A stretch of DNA of 64,000 bases from Porodaedalea pini (Eukaryota; Basidiomycota; Agaricomycetes; Hymenochaetales; Hymenochaetaceae). The position numbers and the translations under genes are program-made. Below are positions 1 through 8,556 of the stretch, one piece after another (position 1 is the first letter of the stretch; each line of letters begins with the position of its first letter). The stretch spans positions 488,221 to 552,220 of the forward strand of contig NBAY01000027.1 in the NCBI GenBank assembly GCA_002794775.1. The letters run 5' to 3'. The notes under the pieces were generated by a model that saw nothing but the letters and a program-made list of their open reading frames with translations, did no database searches and had not been told where the DNA came from.

Positions 1-270
1 ATGTTAGGTAATATAGTCTCACGGTCGTCGCTATATAAGGTCTCAGGAATCGCATGAACTCCTTGTTCTGCTTTTCCTCTTACCTCCGCGACGACCTAGG
101 TGAGACTCGTCCCCCTTGTATTAGTTTAGACTTGTATTAATCCTCTTACCTCCGTGACGACCTAGCCTGAGTAAGCGTGTCCCGAGTCTACGCTCGAGTA
201 TAGCACGTCCCAGACGACAGTCAGCCGAGGCCTGCCCAGTCCGAGTCATCTCCCGGGCTCCCGCCTAACA
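1..270 (+). repeat. 5' LTR of element 1 (partial)
   Basis: These 270 bases match 5830-6099 one to one with two substitutions, both C/T at CpG sites (near 155 and 182). The LTR ends CTAACA at 270, and its 3' counterpart starts TGTTAG at 5687, giving the 6-bp terminal inverted repeat usual for LTRs. A 25-bp segment is repeated inside the LTR at 75-99 and 141-165. Confidence 0.95.
32..75 (+). promoter_or_regulatory. LTR core promoter and predicted self-primer
   Basis: A TATATAA box lies at 32-38. Exactly 33 nt after its first base, at 65-75, begins GTTCTGCTTTT, whose reverse complement is found directly after the LTR at 272-282. If transcription starts at 65, the first 11 nt of the RNA could fold back onto the primer binding site, as established for fission-yeast Tf1. 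The same 11-nt word is kept in the otherwise divergent LTR of element 2 (18567-18577). Confidence 0.7.
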
Positions 271-271
271 T

Positions 272-282
272 AAAAGCAGAAC
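272..282 (+). other. primer binding site, self-priming type
   Basis: AAAAGCAGAAC starts one base after the LTR end and is the exact 11-nt reverse complement of LTR bases 65-75. The site does not begin with TGG, which would be expected for a primer using an intact tRNA 3' CCA end. This argues for self-priming rather than tRNA priming. The assignment is inference from sequence and position. Confidence 0.7.
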
Positions 283-980
283 CTCACCCAGGCTCATCCC
301 CAGCGTAAGTCGTCGCTGTCGACTCGCCTTCACTCGGTCTAGAGGAGCGCTCCCCTCGACGGACTTGACGTGTAAACCCCCTAAACGACAACCCTCAACC
401 CTGCCCGGACGTTTTCGGACGTTCGTGTATTACGTAAATATATCAACCGACATTTCCCGACCCTGGCTCTACGAATTAGCCTCTGGTGGAGCACGCACCT
501 AACGTGGACGTGGGTAACAAGACGAGTCCAAACTTCGACGACAATCTCGTTTGTAATCTCGCTCGGATCCTACCGCCTCGTCATCAACTTCGCTGACGAA
601 CCCGCTCAACGTTGGCGTAACCCCGGATCGAACGCGCAACCGATCCCTGTCCCTCCGCCAACGTCAAGATAGATCTCACCGACGAACAGCAACGGGCCCT
701 TCCTGCTTCAGCCCGTTGGGATCCAGACCGACCAGGCTACGTCGCGACCAATAATAGCGGCGTCACTCACGACATCTGGTGGAGTGAAATCCGGCGCAGC
801 TGGTATTCATCAGACGAACGAGGGAGGAGAGCAAGGTGGCCCCCAGCCGCTCCGTCGTCACCTGCACCGTCAACGTCTACGGTCAACCTACCACCGACCC
901 CAGGTCCTTACCGCGAAACCAACAGAGACCCCTCACCGCCGACTCCTCCAGAACCTTCGACACCCGCACCCGAACCCGCG
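283..980 (+). other. 5' leader of element 1
   Basis: About 700 bases separate the PBS from the gag start. Short open frames here (for example 784-1110) overlap the gag start in other frames and show no family resemblance, so I read the stretch as untranslated leader. Its segment from 429 onward has a clear counterpart in element 2 starting at 6100. Confidence 0.6.
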
Positions 981-2060
981 ATGTCAACAGAAGGTTTCAG
1001 CCAACAGCAAATGGCGCAGATCGCGGCCATCGTTGCGAATGCCTTCGCCCATCAGGCGAACAACGCCCCAGCACCGGTCGCGGCCGCTAACCCCCCGACC
1101 CCCAACATAGATGTCGCCCGGCCACGAGAATTCACTGGTGGCGACGATTACCTCGACTTCAGACGTGAAGTCCTCCTTTTTGTATCCGCAAATCCAAGTC
1201 GATACCCTACGTCAGAGAGTAAGATTTATGTAGCTCTCTCCTACCTGAAGGGTGGTAATGCGGCAACGTGGGCGCAGAACTACGTCGAGGAGTCGACAAC
1301 GTCGGGGATCGTCACCTTCACCGACAGCTGGGAAAGATTCCAGGAACGACTCGACGCCTCGTTCGATGACCCGAATCGCAAGGAGAAAGCGCTGAAGGAT
1401 TTCCGAGATAAGGTTCAGAAGGACCTAACCGCGGACGAGTTCTTCCAGAAGTTCGACGTGATAATTAAGTGCGCCGAGTTGAAAGACGACAGCGTCATCT
1501 GCGATCGCCTCAAGCGGGCGATGAACATCGAGGTGGTCCGTGGAGTGCTAAGGTCGACGCCAGTCCCAACGAAATACGAGGATTGGAAGAATAAGGCGAT
1601 TGAAATAGACCGCGGCGAACAGCAGATTCGCGCTATCCAACGAGGACGCGCCTTTCTTCCCCTTCCTCGCCTACCACAACAAGCGCCCCCAGCTCGCCGT
1701 CAGGTAGCGGCCCCTCACGTCGACAGACGCGATGCGACCGGCGTCACCTTTGGAGGCGCTGGTCAACCGATGGACGTCTCGATGAACGAGGCACAACGAC
1801 GACGTGCGTGCTGGATCTGTGGTGGGCTGGGCCACTTTAAAGACAAGTGCCCACAGGCGAAACCGATCATCCAGCGCATGCTGGAACTGATGGCGCCAGG
1901 CGAACGTCGTGTCCTCGCCGACGAGCTCGGAGCGATGAAGGAGTCGGCCTTCGAGGAAGTCGTAGACACTCGGAGGTCGACGGTGGAGGACTATGTGGAG
2001 GAAGAAGGCGATAACGAAGAGGTCGTCGACTCGCAGGGTTTTGCGAATGGTCAGGCGTAG
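981..2060 (+). CDS. gag, element 1
   Basis: This 359-residue Gag protein would assemble the virus-like particle and bind element RNA. The middle part (about residues 45-200) is the retrotransposon Gag capsid-like region. A single CCHC zinc knuckle, C-x2-C-x4-H-x4-C (CWICGGLGHFKDKC), lies near residues 277-290. The ATG at 981 begins MSTEGF, and element 2 has an equivalent ATG at 6663 beginning MSEGF, which supports this start. The frame is uninterrupted to the TAG at 2058-2060. Pol follows in the -1 frame and is already open before that stop, with a slippery heptamer 22 nt upstream of it. This is the only gag in the window without a break. Confidence 0.93.
   Translation: MSTEGFSQQQMAQIAAIVANAFAHQANNAPAPVAAANPPTPNIDVARPREFTGGDDYLDFRREVLLFVSANPSRYPTSESKIYVALSYLKGGNAATWAQNYVEESTTSGIVTFTDSWERFQERLDASFDDPNRKEKALKDFRDKVQKDLTADEFFQKFDVIIKCAELKDDSVICDRLKRAMNIEVVRGVLRSTPVPTKYEDWKNKAIEIDRGEQQIRAIQRGRAFLPLPRLPQQAPPARRQVAAPHVDRRDATGVTFGGAGQPMDVSMNEAQRRRACWICGGLGHFKDKCPQAKPIIQRMLELMAPGERRVLADELGAMKESAFEEVVDTRRSTVEDYVEEEGDNEEVVDSQGFANGQA
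2036..2042 (+). promoter_or_regulatory. candidate -1 ribosomal frameshift site, element 1
   Basis: In the gag frame the sequence reads G GGT TTT, a full X XXY YYZ heptamer, starting 22 nt before the gag TAG. The pol frame is open only from 2015 onward because a TAA closes it at 2012-2014. The possible shift window is therefore 2015-2060, and the heptamer lies inside it. The same heptamer at the same spacing is present in element 2. Function is inferred, not shown. Confidence 0.65.
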
Positions 2061-5000
2061 CCATCGGGGCGACTGACCGAGAAGAACAAGAGACTTCGAA
2101 TCCGGATCCGCTAAAATATAACCAACCGTTTGTACAATACGTAGATGCGAACAACGTCGATGGTTTTCCCAATTACGAAGTCTCCACCGGTGTGAACAAG
2201 AATGAAGAGTACGAACAACTGTTCATGAGAGGAACTGGCGGACGCCAGCTGGACCTTCTCCTGACCGTCGAGCATGAAATAGCTGGTGAAGCGAGAGAGG
2301 TAGATGCGCATGCCCTTGTGGATTCGGGATGCACGGGATCCTGCATCGACGTCAGGTTCGTCGAGAGGTACGGGTTGGAAACAAAACGCTACATTCGACC
2401 CCTCGCGGTGCTGAACGCCGATGGCACGCACAATGAGGCCGGATTGATCGAGGAGTACGTTGACGTCGAACTCATGATCGGCCGTCATCGGGAGAAGATC
2501 GTCCTCGCAGTAACGTCCCTAGCGTCATCGAACATCTTCCTGGGGTACGACTGGCTTCGACGTCACAATCCGGAGGTCGACTGGAAAACGGGCTCGGTCG
2601 AATTCACCCGCTGTCCAGAAGAATGTGCGATCGAGAGGGAGCCGGTGGAGGACCTAGGCGAGGTGAAGAAGGTGGTGGAACAGATGAGGAGGGTGAGTGA
2701 GATGCGAATGGACAAGACGTCCTGGCCCGCGTACCTCAACGACTACGCCGACGTTTTCAGCGAAAAAGGTTTCGAGAAGCTGCCGGAACACCGACCCTGG
2801 GACCATGTCATCGACTTGAAGCCCGACTTCAAACCGAGCGACTGTAAGATCTACCCGCTCACGCCGACCGAGCAACAGTCACTCAAGGACTTCCTTGATG
2901 AAAACCTGAAGTCGGGTCGCATTCGACGGTCGATATCGCCCATGGCGTCGCCCTTCTTCTTCATTAAGAAGGCCGACAAATCGCTACGCCCGATCCAGGA
3001 CTACCGTAAGCTCAATGACGGTACGATCAAGAACAAGTATCCCCTCCCTCTCATTGACGAACTCGTCGACAAGGTCAAGAAAGCGAAATACATCACTAAG
3101 CTTGACCTTCGCTGGGGGTACTACAATATCCGGATCCGCGAGGGTGACGAATGGAAAGCAGCGTTTCGCACGAACATGGGCCTCTTCGAACCGACGGTCA
3201 TGTTCTTTGGCCTTTGCAACGCGCCGGCCACGTTCCAGGCCTTTGTCAACCACATCTTTAAGGACCTAATCTACGCGAACCTGATCATCGTATACCTCGA
3301 CGACATCCTGATCCTCTCGGAAACCATTGAGGAGCATATCGACACGTCGAGGCGCGTACTCCAGATCCTCCGAGAGAATGGCCTGTACCTGAAGCCGGAG
3401 AAGTGCGAGTTTGACGCCAAGGTCGTCAAATACCTCGGCCACATCATCGGCAATGGAGAAATCAGGGCTGACCCGGCAAAGACGGAGGCGATTGCGAACT
3501 GGCCAGTCCCACGGAACCTCAAGGAGCTGCAACAGTTCCTTGGCATGGGAAACTGGCTGAGACGGTTTATTAAGGACTACAGCAAGGTGGTCCGACCGTT
3601 GACGTCGTTAACGGGCAAGAAGGACTGGGTATGGGAGACCGAACAGCAGGAAGCGTTCGAGGAGCTGAGACGACGTCTCTGCTCACCTCCAGTCCTAGCC
3701 ATCGCCAATGACGAGGGCCCTTTCCGCGTAGAAGCGGACTCGTCGAACTTTGCGCTCGGTGGTGTGTTGTTGCAGAAGCAGGAAGGGAAGTGGAGGGTGA
3801 TCGCCTACAGGTCAGAGGCACTTGAACCGGCGGAACGAAACTACGAGATCTACGACAAGGAGATGCTCGCGATCGTTTCGGCACTCAAGGAGTGGCGGCA
3901 ATACCTCCTTGGCGCTCGCCACAAGATTGAAATCTGGTCCGACCACGCCAACCTCACCTACTTCAGGTCAGCGCAGAAGCTAAGCTATCGTCAAGCTCGC
4001 TGGCGAACCGAGCTCGAGGAATTCGACTTCCACCTCGAACACAAGTCGGGGAAGACAATGGGCAAGGCCGACTTGCTGTCACGCAAGGCGGGCTATGATC
4101 AGGGCAAGGATGACAATGACGGCGTCGTATTCATCAAGGAGAAATGGCTGAACCGTGGGGTGGTAAGGACGTCGCGTGATGAAATGTTGGAACGAGTGGG
4201 TGAGGCGCAGAGAGCGCAAGACAAGTCGGAGAGGCCGATGAATATGGTGAAGGTCGACGGGTTGTGGCGGATGAAAGGCAAGGTGTACGTGCCGTCGACG
4301 GTGAAGGAAGCGATATTGCGGGAGTACCACGACTCGACCCTGGCAGGACATCCTGGATCGTCGAAGACGGTCGAACTGGTACGTCGAGACTTCTGGTGGG
4401 CGTCAATGTTCTCCGATGTCTGAACATACGTCCGAGGATGCAACCGTTGCCAACGGACGAAAGCCTTAAGAACGTCGAGGTCGAGACCGCTTCATCCTAA
4501 CGCGATCCCTGAAGGTCCCTGGGAGATCGTCACGGTCGACCTAATCGGAGAACTCCCGGACTCTAAGGGACACAATGCAATCTGCGTCTTCGTGGACAGA
4601 TTCTCGAAACAGATGCATGCCATCCCGACAACGACGAAACTGTCAGCGGAAGGCATGGCTCAGTTATACCGAGACCACGTCTTCCGCCTCCATGGCCTAC
4701 CGAAGAAGATCATCCACGACCGAGGCACACAGTTCGATGCGTCGATGATGAAGGAGCTATACAAACTCCTACACATCGAAGGCAACCCGTCAACGGCATA
4801 CCACCCACAAACGGACGGTCAGACGGAACGCGTCAATCAAGAGCTCGAACAGTACCTCCGGCTCTTCGTCGATCATCGGCAATCGGACTGGAAGGACTGG
4901 CTCCCCCTCGCAGAGTTCGCCTACAACAACCGTGAACATTCAGCGACAAGGATGTCACCCTTCTACGCAAACACCGGACGTCACCCTATGAGCTTCGACA

Positions 5001-5673
5001 CCGTACGAACTTCCTCTGCCAACATGTCGGCGGAAGAATTCGCCAAGCACATCAAGGAGACTCATCGCGTTGCTAAGGACAATCTAGTCAAGGCAGCAGA
5101 GGACATGAAGCGCTACCATGACCGGACAGCAGGAGCTTCGGTGGAGTACAAGGCTGGAGACAAAGTCTTCCTTGACGGGCAAAACATCAGTACGGACTCG
5201 CCGACGAAGAAACTCGCAGACAAATGGTACGGCCCCTTTGACATCGTCGACAAGGTAGGAGCGAGCGCGTACAAGCTCAAACTCCCGAAGCGATGGAAAA
5301 AGGTCCACCCTGTCTTCAACGAAGCCCTGTTGAAACCCGCCGTCGAACCGTCCTTTGAAAGCCAGAAGCAACCGCCGCTGCTGCCGCCAGACATCATCGA
5401 CAACGAGGAGGAATACGAACTCGAGGAAGTCTTAGACTCACGTCTGCACCGAGGGAAACTACAGTACCTTGTCAAGTGGGTGGGCTACAATGAACCTACT
5501 TGGCAGCCTGAGACGGACTTCGGCGAGAACGCGAAGGAGGCGATCGCTGAGTTCTACCTCAAACATCCCGGTGCACCTCGGAAACTCGACATCCCTCGTC
5601 AACGACTCCGTCCGCTCTTCATCGACACCGAGCCTGACGACCGCGATCATGGTTGGTCGGGACGCCCAACCTT

Positions 5674-5683
5674 GAAGGGGGGG
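5674..5683 (+). other. polypurine tract, element 1
   Basis: GAAGGGGGGG precedes the 3' LTR, separated from it only by the pol stop codon TAA (5684-5686). It would prime plus-strand DNA synthesis. The tract also encodes the last residues of Pol, so coding sequence and replication signal overlap. Element 2 has the same arrangement before 18342. Confidence 0.8.
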
Positions 5684-5686
5684 TAA

Positions 5687-6099
5687 TGTTAGAACCTGAA
5701 CTTTCACCTCTTCCTTTATTTTTCCTTTTACCATTTCCTTTATTATATTCGTCCTTTTCATTATATTTACCCATCTTACACAATCATTCCCACACTACCT
5801 TCATTCGTTCCATTCCCACTCGTTATGTAATGTTAGGTAATATAGTCTCACGGTCGTCGCTATATAAGGTCTCAGGAATCGCATGAACTCCTTGTTCTGC
5901 TTTTCCTCTTACCTCCGCGACGACCTAGGTGAGACTCGTCCCCCTTGTATTAGTTTAGACTTGTATTAATCCTCTTACCTCCGCGACGACCTAGCCTGAG
6001 TAAGCGTGTCCTGAGTCTACGCTCGAGTATAGCACGTCCCAGACGACAGTCAGCCGAGGCCTGCCCAGTCCGAGTCATCTCCCGGGCTCCCGCCTAACA
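5687..6099 (+). repeat. 3' LTR of element 1
   Basis: A 413-bp LTR bounded by TGTTAG and CTAACA. It follows the polypurine tract and pol stop. The TATA box is at about 5861 and the 11-nt self-primer word at about 5894-5904. The next bases, ATTAC, are the predicted 5-bp target duplication of element 1 within the leader of element 2. Confidence 0.95.
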
Positions 6100-6662
6100 A
6101 TTACGTAAACCTACACCCGACCTTTCCCGACCCTGGCTCTCCGCCTCTCCCTCTGGTGGAGGAACCATCTGACCTGGACGTGGGTAACACACCGTGTACA
6201 GTCCTCGACGTCGTTGTCGATTGTGCTCTCGGCCGCCTCCTTCCGTTTGGTCATCAAACTCACCGACGAACCTGTCCTTCGCCAGCGTAACATTCATCCG
6301 GACAACCAGCCCCTCCCCGTTCCCCCTCCGGTCTAGCCAACATAGATCTTACCGAGGAACAGCAGCGGGCTCTCCCTCATTCGTCGTGCTACGACACCAA
6401 ACGACAATCGTACGTAGCAGACGACAGAAACCACGTCACCCATAACCTCTGGTGGAGTGACATTAGACGCGCCTGGTACTCAACTGAACCATCAGGTGAA
6501 AGAACTCGGTGGGCGCCTCGAACCCCTCGCGCCCCATCATCCCCTACCGTTTCGACATCATCGGTCGTCCTTCCCAGTGAACCAGGAGGATACCGAACGC
6601 CCCGCAGAGACTCGTCGCCGCCGACGCCCCCTGAACGCCTAACGCACACACCCGTACCAGCG

Positions 6663-7729
6663 ATGTCGGAGGGCTTTACCCAAAGGCAGCAACAGGAAAT
6701 TGCGGCGATCGTAGCGGCCGCCTTCACCCGCGCGGCAACGAATGCCCCTGCGGCCCAAGCCCCAGCTCCCTCAATTGACGTCGCCCGTCCACGCAAATTC
6801 GCTGGCAGCAATGACTACCTTGACTTCAAGCGCGAAGTCCTTCTCTTTGTCTCGGCGAACCCCGCGAAGTACCCCTCGTCTTGAGCAAAATCTATGTCAC
6901 CCTCTCTTACCTCAAGGGTGGCAACGCGTCGACGTGGGCGCAAAACTATGTCCAGGAATTCACGACGAGTGGCATTGTGAGCTTCACGGATGACTGGATC
7001 AAGTTTCAGGAACGACTGGATGCCTCCTTCGACAACCCGAACAGGAAGGAGAAGGCGTTGAAGAAGTTCCGAGACAAGGTCCAGAAGGATCTCTCTGCCG
7101 ACGAGTTCTTCCAAGATCTTGACGTAATCATCAAGGCAGCAGAGTTGAAGGACGACAGCGTCATCTGCGACCGCCTGAAGCGCGTGATGAACATCGAGGT
7201 GGTCCACGGTGTGTTGAGGTCGACACCCATACCAACGACGTATGAGGCGTGGAAGAAGAAGGCTGTCGAGATCGATCGGGGAGAACAACAAATCTGCACA
7301 ATACAACGAGGCAGGACATTGCCATTCACACCTCGCCCGATGCCCCAACAAGCGCCTCCTGCGCGCCAACAGATTGCTGCCCCACACGTCGACAAACGCG
7401 ACGCGACTGGCATCACATTTGGAGGCGCTGGTCAGCCGATGGATGTCTCGATGAACGAGGCGCAACGACGACGTGCGTGCTGGATCTGCGGTGGGCTGGG
7501 CCACTTTAAGGACAAGTGCCCACAAGCGAAACCGATCATCCAGCGCATGCTGGAACTGATGGCACCAGGTGAACATCGCGTCCTCACCGATGAGCTCGGA
7601 GCAATGAAGGAATCGGTGTTCGAGGAAGTCGTAGACACTTGAAGGTCGACGGTGGAAGAATACGTTGAGGAGGAAGAGAATGACGAAGAGGTTGTCGACT
7701 CGCAGGGTTTTGCGAGTGGTCAGGCGTAG
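6663..7729 (+). pseudogene. gag, element 2 (frameshift and stop)
   Basis: This is the homologue of element 1 gag, starting MSEGF at 6663. A net one-base loss near 6883 moves the reading frame: the first part ends at 6884 and the rest is read in another frame from about 6881. The second part keeps the capsid-like region and the CCHC knuckle (CWICGGLGHFKDKC). A TGA at 7640-7642, where element 1 has CGG, ends it 29 codons early; the ancestral TAG is at 7727-7729. The reading frames and spacing to pol are otherwise the same as in element 1. Confidence 0.88.
7705..7711 (+). promoter_or_regulatory. candidate -1 frameshift site, element 2
   Basis: The heptamer GGGTTTT lies 22 nt before the ancestral gag TAG (7727-7729), the same word and spacing as in element 1. 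Pol continues in the frame set by a -1 slip at this point. Confidence 0.6.
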
Positions 7730-8089
7730 CCATCGGGGCGACTGACCGAGAAGAACAAGGGACTTCGAACCCCGACTCGTTAAAATATAACCAACCGTCT
7801 GTACAATACGTAGATACCAACGACGTCGATGGTTTTCCCAAGTACGAAGTCCCCACCGGTGCGAATAAAGATGAGGAGTACGAGCAGCTGTTCATGAGAG
7901 GAACTGGCGGACGCCAGCTGGACCTTCTCCTGAACGTCGGACACAGCGTAGCGGGCGAAGTGAGAGAGGTAGATGCGCATGCCCTTGTAGACTCAGGGTG
8001 TACAGGATCGTGCATTGATGTGAGGTTCGTCGAACGGTATGGGTTGGAGACGAAGTGTTACATCAGACCCCTTGCAGTCCTCAACGCCG

Positions 8090-8094
8090 ACGGT
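8090..8094 (+). repeat. target site duplication of element 3, left copy
   Basis: ACGGT immediately precedes the TGTCA end of element 3 and is repeated at 15076-15080. Five bases is the usual duplication length for Ty3/gypsy integrases. Confidence 0.92.
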
Positions 8095-8544
8095 TGTCAG
8101 CGACGGACTACGGGTACGCAAGGGGTAGCCGGGTCGCGCGGAACTCAGTCAGAGGAGGAGGGAGAAGAGAGAGAGAACGGTGAGCCAGGGGAACTGACAC
8201 AGCGCAGAGGTAAGGGGACAGCTTCTGGACGTAGCCAGGTAGAATTGACCAGGTCGAAACTAAGGGATAAGTACAGGAGGACTACCTACTTATATACCCT
8301 GCAGCGGCTGCGCACGGACCAGGGAATTAGCTACTACATAAAGATAGATGAAAGAATGTTGTGGAACTTCGTAGAACAATAGGTGTCATAGTATCAGTCA
8401 GCGAATAATGACAGTGTGAGAAAGGGGCGTAATGGATATGAGTAAGTCGAAATAGGTGTGATTAGTAATGAGTGGATAAGATATGATAAGATAAGATAAG
8501 GGAAAATGATAAGAGAATAAAATAATTAAAAAGCATCCATGACA
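8095..8544 (-). repeat. 3' LTR of element 3
   Basis: A 450-bp LTR, last in the transcriptional order of this minus-strand element. It is the partner of 14626-15075, with six transitions between them. Confidence 0.95.
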
Positions 8545-8546
8545 TG

Positions 8547-8556
8547 ACCCTCCCCT
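8547..8556 (-). other. polypurine tract, element 3
   Basis: On the minus strand the sequence AAGGGGAGGG precedes the LTR by two bases. The pol stop codon TGA (8559-8557) overlaps its start, a compact layout like that in elements 1 and 2. Confidence 0.75.

Larger units (their letters stand above)
2036..5686 (+). pseudogene. pol, element 1 (one in-frame stop)
   Basis: Pol is read in the -1 frame from the slippery site and spans about 1217 codons to the TAA at 5684-5686, which directly abuts the 3' LTR. Domains in order: aspartic protease with VDSGCTGS; reverse transcriptase with the YLDD active site; RNase H; integrase with the HHCC zinc domain, then catalytic D (DRFSKQMHAIP), D (HDRGTQFD) and E in the DDE core; and a C-terminal chromodomain with the aromatic YLVKWVGY core. 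A TGA at 4421-4423 cuts the frame inside the integrase zinc-binding domain. Element 2 has CGA (Arg) at this codon, so the stop is a single CpG transition. No other stop occurs between 4424 and 5686, so the protein was intact until recently. Confidence 0.9.
1..6099 (+). mobile_element. Ty3/gypsy chromovirus, element 1 (left end cut by window)
   Basis: This is an LTR retrotransposon with gag, then pol in the order protease, reverse transcriptase, RNase H, integrase, chromodomain. The C-terminal chromodomain places it among the chromoviruses. The window opens inside its 5' LTR: position 1 aligns with 5830 in the 3' LTR, so the element should begin about 143 bp upstream. The full element would be about 6.24 kb with 413-bp LTRs. 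Over the 270 comparable bases the two LTRs differ at two sites only, so insertion is recent. The sequence after its 3' LTR matches the element's own family leader from the equivalent of position 429 onward, which indicates that element 1 landed inside the leader of element 2. One in-frame TGA interrupts pol, so this copy is probably not autonomous. Confidence 0.93.
7705..8094 (+). pseudogene. pol 5' part, element 2 (interrupted at 8094)
   Basis: This is the N-terminal end of Pol including the aspartic protease motif VDSGCTGS. The frame runs into the LTR of element 3 after the codons for LNADG. Removing 8095-15080 (6986 bp) joins this frame exactly to the downstream part, so no bases were lost apart from the target duplication. 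Confidence 0.88.

Noticed and set aside
6100..6110. Deletion of the PBS and leader start in element 2
   Set aside because: Insertion of element 1 into the leader explains the junction without a deletion and makes a testable prediction upstream of the window.
8095..8382. Pol of element 2 extended through 8382
   Set aside because: The frame after 8094 is LTR sequence of element 3, not protein-coding.
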